13,138 bases of DNA from Chloroflexota bacterium (GTDB lineage: Bacteria; Chloroflexota; Limnocylindria; Limnocylindrales; CSP1-4): positions 1 to 13,138 of the forward strand of contig VBHW01000064.1 in NCBI GenBank assembly GCA_005881055.1, in the 5' to 3' direction. Of the stretch, positions 6,407 to 12,873 are shown one piece after another. The translations under genes and the position numbers were made by a program. Below the pieces are notes generated by a model. That model made no database searches. It saw nothing but the letters and a program-made list of their open reading frames with translations, and was not told where the DNA came from. Positions within the stretch are counted from its first letter, which is position 1, and the number at the start of each line of letters is the position of its first letter.

Positions 6407-6421
6407 CTGCGCCTAGCGCAG
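6407..6421. promoter_or_regulatory. Perfect 15-base dyad over the gene B stop codon and promoter spacer
   Basis: The minus strand reads CTGCGC-TAG-GCGCAG, a perfect 6-bp inverted repeat whose 3-base centre is the TAG stop of gene B. There is no following T-run, so it is not a standard intrinsic terminator. It lies directly upstream of the extended -10 at 6397-6405, in the -35 to -10 spacer, where a repressor or activator could bind. Function is inferred from position only. Confidence 0.4.
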
Positions 6422-9418
6422 GACCACGAAGGCGTCGACGTCGGCGAGCCGCCCGGCCGGCCCGACGAAGACCAGGCGGAGCGTGTGGGCGCCGCTCGCC
6501 GGGAAGCCGCGCGACAGGATGAGGTAGCGATAGGCGGCCGTAGACCGGGCCAGGCTGACCGTGCCGACGAGCGAGCCGTCGAGGAAGACTCGGACCGAAC
6601 CGCGGGTGGGGCCGCGCGTCGTCACCCAGCCGACGTTGCGTCCCGAGAACGTGAACGTCGCCTCGGCGCCCGGGGACCCGGTCCGCCGCTCGTGACCGCC
6701 CGAGTAGAGGCTCGATGAGAGGTACGACCATGGGCCGCTCAGCCCTGCCGCGTCCTCCTGGTAGCGGAGGACCTTGAACGCCGGCCCGTACGTCCATGAT
6801 CCGACGTTGCCCGCCCGGTCGATCGCCCTGACGCGGAAGCGGAACGTCGAGCCGATCGCCATCGGCCGGGTCGTGGTGCGGGCGAGGGAGCTGGACAGGG
6901 CGATCGAGACGTAGGAGCCACCGTTGCGGCTCACCTGGAGCTGGTAGCGGGCGACGCCGGTCCCGGCGTCCGTCGCCGACCAGGCGAGCCGGACGAGCGC
7001 GGTCGTGGCGGCCAGCGTCTGCGTCGGCAGGGATTGCACCGGTGCCTTCGCGATCGGAGCGAACCGATCAGCAGGCACGGATACCGTGACCGTCGCGGTC
7101 GACGTGTGCGCGCCGTCACTCGCCGTGTACCGGAAGGAATCGGCCCCGACGAACCCGGCGGCCGGCCGATAGGTGACCGCCCCGCCGCCGCTCGTCCGCG
7201 CCACCGTGCCGTGGCGCCCCTGCGTCACCGCGACGACCGTCAGGGTCTCGCCCGGGTCAGCGAGGTCGAACGCGCGGTCGTTCGCCAGGACGTTGATCAC
7301 CGTCGCCGGACTCCCCGACACGACCGTCGCGATGTCGTTGTACGCGGTGAATGGGTCGTTCACCGGGCTGATCGTGATCGTCACGGTCACGGGCGCCGAG
7401 TCGAGGACGCCGTCGCTCGCCGTGTACGAGAAGCTGTCGGTCCCGTGGTAGTTGGCGGCCGGCGTGTAGACGAACGACCCGTCGGCGGCCAGGGAGACCG
7501 ATCCGTGCGCCGGATCCGATGCCCTGGCGGCCGTGAGGGTGTCCCCGTCGACGTCCACGTCGTTCGCGAGCACCCCGCTTCCGGCCGGCACGGTCAGCGT
7601 GGTGTCCTCCGCCGTCGCGTACGCATCGGCGACTGGTGCCGGCGCGTCGTTGACCGGGGTGACGCTGAGCGAGACCGTCGCGGGCGCCGAGTCTATCAGC
7701 CCGTCGCTGGCCACATACGTGAAGCTGTCGGGTCCGGCGTAGTTTGCGTTCGGCGTGTACGTGAAAGAGCCGCCTGCGGCGAGCGACACCTGCCCGTGCG
7801 CGGGCCCGGCCACGAGCGCCGCCACGAGCGGATCGCCATCCGCGTCCGAGTCGTTCGCGAGGACGCCGGGCGCGGCCACGACGAGCGGCGTGTCCTCGGC
7901 GGTCGATCCGACGTCGTCGTCGGCCGCGACGGGTGCGGTGTCGACGAGGACGGTCAGCGTGACGGTCGCGGCGTTCGACGTGAGGGTGCCGTCGCTCGCG
8001 TGGTACGTGAAGCTGTCCGGGCCCGTGTACCCGGCATCCGGCGTGTACGAGTACGAGCCGTCGGCGTTCAGCGTAAGCGAGCCGTGTCCCGGATCGCTCG
8101 CCTTCACGGCCGTGATCGGGTCGCCGTCCGGGTCGCTGTCGTTCGCGAGAACGCCGGGCGCGGCGACCGTGAGGGCGTGGTCCTGCGCGACGTCGTGCGC
8201 GTCGTCGACCGCGACCGGCGGGTCCGGGCTCCCGGCGACAGTCACCGACGCCGTATCAGAATCGACGCTGAACGCGGTCGTGCCGCCGCGAGCCGAGACG
8301 TCCACCCGCGACCCGGCCGTGCCACTCGTGCGGTCCCATGCCACGAACGTGATCGACGCCGTGCCGTTGAAGTTCGGCGCCGGGACGAACCGGACCGAGT
8401 TCGTGCCGTTGGCCGCCAGGAGGAGCGCGGAGCCGGCCGAGACCGCTCCGATCGCGCTCCAGCTCGAGCCGTTGTTCGTCCGGTACCCCCACGTGCCGTG
8501 CGTGTCGTCGACGGCCGTGAGCGCGATGCCCTGCAGCGCACCCGCATCGACGTCCTGGATGTACCCGGGCGGCGCACCCCCGAGCATCGTCGAAACGTGG
8601 TCGCCCCCCGGATCGGTCGCGTCCTCGGCGACCGAGGTGAGCGGCGGGTCGAACGCGGCCGGGTCGAGCACCGGCGCGTCGTTCACCGCGGTCACCGTGA
8701 TCGTGAATGTCTGGCCGGGGCTCGCGTCGACCCCGCCCGAGGCCGTGCCGCCGTCGTCGTGGAGGACCGCCGTGACGGTCGCGGACCCGTTTGCGTTCGG
8801 AGCGGGCTCGTAGGTGAGCGAGCCCGTCGGATCAATCGCCGGCTGTCCCGCGAACAGGCCGTTCGCGTCGTTCGTGACGCTGAACGAGAGTGCCTGGCCG
8901 GCCTCATCGGGCGGTCCGGCGCTCAACGCAGAGGCCCACCCCGGAACGCTCCGCGACCCGGCATCCTCTGGGACGACCTGGTCGGCGCCCTTCGCGAAGC
9001 TCGGCGCGTCGTTGACGGCTCCGACCGTGATCGTCACGGTCACGTCGCTCGAATCGGACGTCCCGTCGTTCGCGTGGTACGTGAATGTGTCGCTGCCGTT
9101 GAATTGCGGTGCGGGGGTATACGTGAAGGACCCGTCGGCCGCGAGGCTCAGGGTGCCGTGGCTGACGTCCGAGGCGACAACGGCCGTCAGGGCATCCGTC
9201 TCGGGGTCGGTGTCGTTGGCCAGCACACCCGGGGCATCCACCACGAGCGTCGTGTCCTCGTTCGTCGTGTAGGCGTCGCCACTCGCCGTCGGTGGGTCGC
9301 CCGCGCCACGAACCATCGGCGATGGGCCCGCGGGCACGAGGAGCGCCGCGAGGAGTCCCGCGACGAGGAGGCGCCGGCGCGCGCGCCGTTCAAGGCGGAC
9401 CGTCGGCGTCACGGGCAT
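6413..9418 (-). CDS. Gene B: secreted Ig/cadherin-like repeat protein with FN3-like and C-terminal beta-sandwich domains
   Basis: The product has 1001 residues from the ATG at 9418. Residues 1-40 form a signal peptide: R-R-A-R-R-R, a hydrophobic core L-L-V-A-G-L-L-A-A-L-L-V, then a small-residue cleavage region. Tandem domains follow: R1 (43-139), two divergent ones R2 (140-249) and R3 (250-400), then R4 (401-495), R5 (496-592), R6 (593-688) and R7 (689-783). R1 and R4-R6 share G-V-L-A-N-D-x-D, D-G-S-(F/Y)-x-Y-T-P and D-(S/T)-F-x-Y-x-A-x-D-G, as in bacterial Ig/cadherin-like families (Big_9 type); their N-D-x-D-x-x-x-D clusters are likely Ca2+ sites. Residues 787-884 look FN3-like (R-F-R-V-R-A-I-D-R-A-G-N-V). 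Residues 890-1001 carry Y-S-G-G, R-G-P-T-R-G-S-V-R-V-F-L-D-G and D-V-D-A-F-V-V-L, a beta-sandwich seen at the ends of secreted proteins and possibly carbohydrate-binding. No LPXTG, SLH or C-terminal TM is visible. The role is probably adhesin or cell-surface structure; the ligand is unknown. Confidence 0.82.
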   Translation of the reverse strand: MPVTPTVRLERRARRRLLVAGLLAALLVPAGPSPMVRGAGDPPTASGDAYTTNEDTTLVVDAPGVLANDTDPETDALTAVVASDVSHGTLSLAADGSFTYTPAPQFNGSDTFTYHANDGTSDSSDVTVTITVGAVNDAPSFAKGADQVVPEDAGSRSVPGWASALSAGPPDEAGQALSFSVTNDANGLFAGQPAIDPTGSLTYEPAPNANGSATVTAVLHDDGGTASGGVDASPGQTFTITVTAVNDAPVLDPAAFDPPLTSVAEDATDPGGDHVSTMLGGAPPGYIQDVDAGALQGIALTAVDDTHGTWGYRTNNGSSWSAIGAVSAGSALLLAANGTNSVRFVPAPNFNGTASITFVAWDRTSGTAGSRVDVSARGGTTAFSVDSDTASVTVAGSPDPPVAVDDAHDVAQDHALTVAAPGVLANDSDPDGDPITAVKASDPGHGSLTLNADGSYSYTPDAGYTGPDSFTYHASDGTLTSNAATVTLTVLVDTAPVAADDDVGSTAEDTPLVVAAPGVLANDSDADGDPLVAALVAGPAHGQVSLAAGGSFTYTPNANYAGPDSFTYVASDGLIDSAPATVSLSVTPVNDAPAPVADAYATAEDTTLTVPAGSGVLANDVDVDGDTLTAARASDPAHGSVSLAADGSFVYTPAANYHGTDSFSYTASDGVLDSAPVTVTITISPVNDPFTAYNDIATVVSGSPATVINVLANDRAFDLADPGETLTVVAVTQGRHGTVARTSGGGAVTYRPAAGFVGADSFRYTASDGAHTSTATVTVSVPADRFAPIAKAPVQSLPTQTLAATTALVRLAWSATDAGTGVARYQLQVSRNGGSYVSIALSSSLARTTTRPMAIGSTFRFRVRAIDRAGNVGSWTYGPAFKVLRYQEDAAGLSGPWSYLSSSLYSGGHERRTGSPGAEATFTFSGRNVGWVTTRGPTRGSVRVFLDGSLVGTVSLARSTAAYRYLILSRGFPASGAHTLRLVFVGPAGRLADVDAFVVLR
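7070..8218 (-). repeat. Four consecutive Ig/cadherin-like repeat units (R4-R7) of gene B
   Basis: Four units of about 95-97 codons lie back to back: R4 8218-7934, R5 7933-7643, R6 7642-7355 and R7 7354-7070. R4-R6 resemble each other clearly in protein (A-P-G-V-L-A-N-D-S-D in R4 and R5; P-D-S-F-T-Y in both). R7 is divergent but keeps V-L-A-N-D and A-D-S-F-R-Y-T-A-S-D-G. A fifth close relative, R1, lies apart at 9292-9002, separated by two divergent domains. The DNA copies have drifted, so this is old duplication rather than recent tandem expansion. Confidence 0.8.
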
Positions 9419-10201
9419 GTCACCGTGATCTTGGTCGAGGCATTGTCGGACTTTCTTCACCGTGAGCGTGATCGTGTAGGTGATGCCTGAGGCGCTGCCC
9501 GGGAACGATCTGGTGACTGTCACGGCCGAGGAGCCGGCGATACCGCCGGTGAACGTCCATCGGTAGGACACCGCGTGCTGCGACGTCACGCCGCTGAACG
9601 TCCAGCTCGCGGTGCCGCCCGACGCGACACACGGCGTGTTCGGGGCCGCTGTGATCTCGGCGACCCCTCCCTGGAAGATCGAGGGGGACAGGGTGAAGCC
9701 GGCGATCAGGACGACGCAGGCGACGAGGAGGACGATCGATGCGTCCCTCCACAGGCGCCGCCGCGGCCCGACCTCCGGACGGGCGTGCGGCACGTGCGAC
9801 CGTCCGGGGGTGTCCCCGATGAGCCCGACGTTCGTCATGCGGCCGTGGGTCGGGAGCTCGATGTCACGGGTGTCGAGCAGGACCGACCTGGGTGCACTCG
9901 CATCCGATCGCGAGGCCCCTGTCCAGGGTGCGGCCCACGGTCGCGAGGTCGTGGGCGGCCCTGCCCGCCCGGCCGGCGCGGCGGGCTCGCCGGTGCGGTC
10001 GGTCGACCGGACGTCACCGAGGAGCACGGCCAGGCGGTCGGCGGGGTTCGACTCGGCGGAGCCCCGACTCGTGTCGGTCGATACGGTCGGGACTCCGCTC
10101 GTGGGGCGGGCAATACGCCGCGAACGCCACCACGCGACGAGCGCCGCTGCGGCGACGACGAGTCCGAGCACGACGAGGACGGCGATGAGCTCGAGTGGCA
10201 T
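9409..10201 (-). CDS. Gene A: two-TM membrane protein with external PKD-like domain, interrupted by an apparent 1-base frameshift
   Basis: I do not recognise a named family. From ATG 10201 there is a hydrophobic segment at residues 5-24 followed by W-W-R-S-R-R, then a Pro/Ser/Thr/Arg-rich linker of about 125 residues. A second hydrophobic segment (154-170) is preceded by R-R-R-L-W-R, and a beta-rich domain follows (about 180-263). The charges predict N-terminus out, linker in the cytoplasm and the beta domain outside. That domain resembles PKD/Ig-like folds (S-Y-R-W-T-F-T-G-G, then T-Y-T-I-T-L-T-V-K-K). As sequenced the frame runs on into gene B. Dropping one base at the AAA codon 9452-9454 gives K-K-S-D-N-A-S-T-K-I-T-V-T-C-P and TGA at 9409-9411, a typical last strand, with a Cys that can pair with Cys191. 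The restored protein has 263 residues and its stop overlaps the ATG of gene B. A GGAG lies 3 bases before the ATG, which is close. Confidence 0.6.
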
Positions 10202-10250
10202 GGGCTCCGGGCACGCGCCCGGGATCGGGGGCGGCCCGAGCGACGTGGCG

Positions 10251-10259
10251 ATGCTAGCA
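10251..10259 (-). promoter_or_regulatory. Possible extended -10 element upstream of gene A
   Basis: In the 94-base gap between the wecA-like gene and gene A the minus strand reads TGC-TAGCAT, a TGn extension followed by four of six -10 consensus bases. No convincing -35 lies 16-18 bases upstream. It ends about 49 bases before the gene A ATG. A 6-bp hairpin (10207-10212 with 10217-10222, loop of four) sits between it and the ATG and includes part of the GGAG that could serve as ribosome-binding site. This is weak evidence for separate transcription of genes A and B. Confidence 0.25.
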
Positions 10260-10295
10260 CCGGCTCCGCTCTCGACCCCCGGATCCTGCGTGCCC

Positions 10296-11423
10296 CTACA
10301 CGAGGCCCTCGTCCGAAGGATCGACCGGCTCGGGCGCCCTGCCCGCCCCGGTGCGCCCGACAGAGCGCCGCGTGATGACGAACAGGGCCACGCCCGAGAG
10401 GACGAGGAACAGGAGGAACGCCACCACCTGCTGGACGAGCGAGAGGACGAGCGCGAGCGATCCGAGGAACACGCAGACCGCGTAGATGAGCAGCACCGTC
10501 TGGCGGTGCGAGAGGCCGAGGTCGAGCAGGCGGTGATGGATGTGGCCGCGGTCCGGCGTGAACGGGGAGCGCCCGGAGCCGATCCTGCGGACGATGATCC
10601 AGAACGTGTCGATGATCGGCACGCCGAGGACGAGCAGCGCCACGGCCACCTTCGCCGTGCCCAGGATCGACAGCAGCGCCAGCGTGTACCCGATGAACAT
10701 GACGCCGCTCGTCCCGACGAAGATCGTCGCCGGATAGAAGTTCCAGCGCAGGAAGCCGAGCAGGGAGCCGACGAGCGCGAAGCAGAGGACCGCGACGTAC
10801 GGCTGGCCGAACCCACCGACCGCGGTCGTCAGGCTGATGAGGCCGAGCGTCGTCGCCGCGATGATGCCGATGCCCGGCGACAGCCCGTCGAGTCCGTCGA
10901 TGAAGTTCGTGCTGTTGATCATGCCCAGGATCCACACGATCGCGAACGCGACGCCGATCGGCCCGGTCATGTCGATCTGGCCGCCGAGCGGGCTCGTGAT
11001 CGTGTCCGGCGTGGCGCCGAGCGCGACGGCCAGGACAGTGACGGCGATCTGGCCAACGAGCTGCCACCGCGCGCGGAGCTGCCAGTAGTCGTCGAGCGCC
11101 CCGACCACAGCGGCAAGCGCACCGCCGAGCAGGAGCGCGAAGAGCTCCGTCGTGCCGATCGACAGCGGAGGCCGCACCTTGCCCGCGCTGTTGAGATAGA
11201 GGAACAGCGCCACCGCCAGGACGAACGCGGTCGCGACCGCGAGCCCGCCGCCGCGGGGCACCGGGCTCGTGTTGACCCGCCGATCGTCTGGCTGGTCGAC
11301 GACGCCGAACCGGTGGGCGAGGCCCTGGACGAACGGGGTGAGGACGTACGAGAGGGCCCACGCAACGAGGAGGGCGCCGACGATGTAGGGCAGAGCGTCC
11401 TCGACCCCGGGCGCGATCCTCAC
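10296..11423 (-). CDS. wecA: WecA/TagO-family undecaprenyl-phosphate sugar-1-phosphate transferase
   Basis: The 375-residue polytopic membrane protein belongs to the MraY/WecA glycosyltransferase-4 family. Members transfer a HexNAc-1-phosphate from a UDP-sugar to undecaprenyl phosphate, starting surface polysaccharide or teichoic acid synthesis. Visible motifs are P-R-G-G-G (56-60), A-L-D-D-Y-W (109-114, catalytic Asp pair), N-S-T-N-F-I-D-G-L-D-G-L (170-181) and D-R-G-H-I-H-H-R-L (291-299, the His motif typical of WecA/TagO). About ten hydrophobic segments are spread along the chain. The C-terminal tail (351-375) is hydrophilic. The start is GTG at 11423, with GAGGG a few bases upstream. The oddity is V-G-T-S-G-V-M-F (236-243) where most relatives have G-D-x-G-S, so Thr238 replaces an Asp implicated in metal/substrate binding. 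Sugar specificity cannot be read from sequence; GlcNAc is only the common case. Confidence 0.88.
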   Translation of the reverse strand: MRIAPGVEDALPYIVGALLVAWALSYVLTPFVQGLAHRFGVVDQPDDRRVNTSPVPRGGGLAVATAFVLAVALFLYLNSAGKVRPPLSIGTTELFALLLGGALAAVVGALDDYWQLRARWQLVGQIAVTVLAVALGATPDTITSPLGGQIDMTGPIGVAFAIVWILGMINSTNFIDGLDGLSPGIGIIAATTLGLISLTTAVGGFGQPYVAVLCFALVGSLLGFLRWNFYPATIFVGTSGVMFIGYTLALLSILGTAKVAVALLVLGVPIIDTFWIIVRRIGSGRSPFTPDRGHIHHRLLDLGLSHRQTVLLIYAVCVFLGSLALVLSLVQQVVAFLLFLVLSGVALFVITRRSVGRTGAGRAPEPVDPSDEGLV

Positions 11424-11463
11424 ACGGCCCTCACCGGCGCGTCAGCGGAGTGTCAGCCCCGGG

Positions 11464-12783
11464 TCATCGACTGATGCCGGGGACCGGGAACCGGTCGACG
11501 ATCTCGCGGACCTCGGCTGCGAGACGCGCCTGGACGCCGACGTCATCGCGCGCGTCGATGGCGTCGACGATGATCCGGCCGATCGCCCGCATCTCGTCCG
11601 TGCCGAACCCGCGGCTCGTCGTCGCCGGTGTGCCGAGGCGGATGCCCGAGGCGACGTTGGGCGGGTTCTGGTCGAACGGGATGGCGTTCTTGTTCACGGT
11701 CACGCCGATCTCGTCGAGGAGATGCTCCGCCTCGCGGCCCGTCACGCCGAGGGGCGTCACGTCGACGAGCATGAGGTGGTTGTCCGTGCCCCCGCTGACC
11801 ACGCGGCCGCCCAGCCCGGCGATCGTCTCGGCGAGGACGCGGGCATTCTCGACCGTCCGCCGCATGTCCTCCCGGAACTCGTCGCGCCCGGCGAGCTGGA
11901 ACGCGACGGCCTTGCCTGCGATGACGTGCATGAGCGGGCCGCCCTGGACGCCCGGGAAGACCGTCTTGTCGACGTGCTGCCCGAGGCCGGCCTTCGCCGC
12001 CGGGAAGGCGGCCCGGTCCACCTCGGGCGGCAGCTCCTCGCGACTGAAGATCATGCCGCCGCGCGGGCCGCGGAGCGTCTTGTGCGTGGTCGTCGTCACG
12101 AGGTCCGCGTGCGGGAACGGGCTTGGATGGAGACCGGCAGCCACGAGACCCGCGATGTGCGCCATGTCGACGAAGAGGATCGCCCCGACGCCGTGGGCGA
12201 TCGCCGCCATCCGCTCGAAGTCGATGATCCGCGGGTACGCCGACGCGCCGGCCACGATGACCTTCGGCCGGACCTCTCGGGCCTGCGCCTCGAGCGCGTC
12301 GTAGTCGATCCGCTCGTCGTCCTCCCGGACGCCGTACGCGTGCACCTCGTAGAGGCGGCCCGAGAAGTTGAGCTTCATCCCATGGGTGAGGTGGCCGCCC
12401 TGGTCGAGCTTCATCCCGAGGATGCGGTCGCCGGGCTCCAGGACGCTGAAGTAGGCGGCCATGTTCGCCTGGGCACCGGAATGCGGCTGGACGTTGACGT
12501 GCTCCGCGCCGGGGAACAGGGCGAGCGCCCGCTCCTGGGCGAGCCGCTCCGCGACGTCGACGTACTCGCAGCCGCCGTAGTAGCGCTTGCCGGGCAGGCC
12601 CTCGGCGTACTTGTTCGTCAGCCAGGAGCCCTGCGCCTCCATGACCGCGCCGAAGGCATAGTTCTCCGAGGCGATGAGCTCGATCTTGTCGTGCTGGCGG
12701 CGGCGCTCCCCCTCCATCGCCGCCCACAGGTCCGGGTCGACGTCCGCGATGGTGGCCCATCCGAGGCTCGACGGCCGCGTCAT
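11464..12783 (-). CDS. glyA: Serine hydroxymethyltransferase
   Basis: The product is a cytosolic PLP enzyme that interconverts serine plus tetrahydrofolate with glycine plus 5,10-methylene-tetrahydrofolate. From the ATG at 12783 it has 439 residues, somewhat over the usual 410-430. Visible signatures are I-A-S-E-N-Y near residues 37-42, V-D-M-A-H-I-A-G (205-212, with the PLP-contacting Asp206 and His209), and T-T-T-T-H-K-T-L-R-G-P-R-G-G with the Schiff-base Lys235. A longer frame runs up to 12867, but its first 28 codons look non-coding and precede the strong purine tract at 12798-12808. That tract (AGGAGGAAGGAG read on the minus strand) is 14 bases from the ATG but 8 bases from an in-frame TTG at 12789, so TTG is a credible alternative start two codons earlier. 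It ends in TGA at 11464, 40 bases before the GTG of the wecA-like gene, suggesting co-transcription. Confidence 0.97.
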   Translation of the reverse strand: MTRPSSLGWATIADVDPDLWAAMEGERRRQHDKIELIASENYAFGAVMEAQGSWLTNKYAEGLPGKRYYGGCEYVDVAERLAQERALALFPGAEHVNVQPHSGAQANMAAYFSVLEPGDRILGMKLDQGGHLTHGMKLNFSGRLYEVHAYGVREDDERIDYDALEAQAREVRPKVIVAGASAYPRIIDFERMAAIAHGVGAILFVDMAHIAGLVAAGLHPSPFPHADLVTTTTHKTLRGPRGGMIFSREELPPEVDRAAFPAAKAGLGQHVDKTVFPGVQGGPLMHVIAGKAVAFQLAGRDEFREDMRRTVENARVLAETIAGLGGRVVSGGTDNHLMLVDVTPLGVTGREAEHLLDEIGVTVNKNAIPFDQNPPNVASGIRLGTPATTSRGFGTDEMRAIGRIIVDAIDARDDVGVQARLAAEVREIVDRFPVPGISR

Positions 12784-12797
12784 CGTCAACGTCGGGC

Positions 12798-12808
12798 TCC
12801 TTCCTCCT
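12798..12808 (-). promoter_or_regulatory. Strong Shine-Dalgarno tract of glyA
   Basis: The minus strand reads AGGAGGAAGGAG ending at 12798, which holds two overlapping matches to the anti-SD sequence. It decides the glyA start: it lies downstream of the longest-frame ATG at 12867 and just ahead of TTG 12789 and ATG 12783. Spacing from the last GGAG is 8 bases to the TTG and 14 to the ATG; spacing from the upstream AGGAGG is longer. I list ATG as the start because it is the more common codon, but spacing favours the TTG. Confidence 0.7.
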
Positions 12809-12873
12809 GCGTCAGCGGCTATCGTCCCACATCGACTCGCCGGACCGCTGCGCCGACGTCCCCCCACGGGACT

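Noticed and set aside
6407..6421. Intrinsic terminator after gene B
   Set aside because: The stem is only 6 bp and no T-run follows on the transcript.
7034..9490. An 818-codon + strand frame opposite gene B
   Set aside because: It is Arg/Val-rich with no recognisable motif, and its periodicity mirrors the Ig-like repeats on the other strand.
6413..10816. Single 1467-residue minus-strand protein
   Set aside because: The first 205 codons overlap the wecA-like gene in another frame and look like shadow sequence, and the rest contains an internal signal peptide start at 9418 and an apparent frameshift near 9452.
9612..11474. A 620-codon + strand frame opposite the wecA-like gene and gene A
   Set aside because: It is a charged low-complexity shadow; the minus strand carries clear WecA motifs and TM segments.
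12784..12873. Promoter or riboswitch between sua5 and glyA
   Set aside because: Apart from the ribosome-binding tract, the 90 bases show no convincing -10/-35 pair or known riboswitch pattern.
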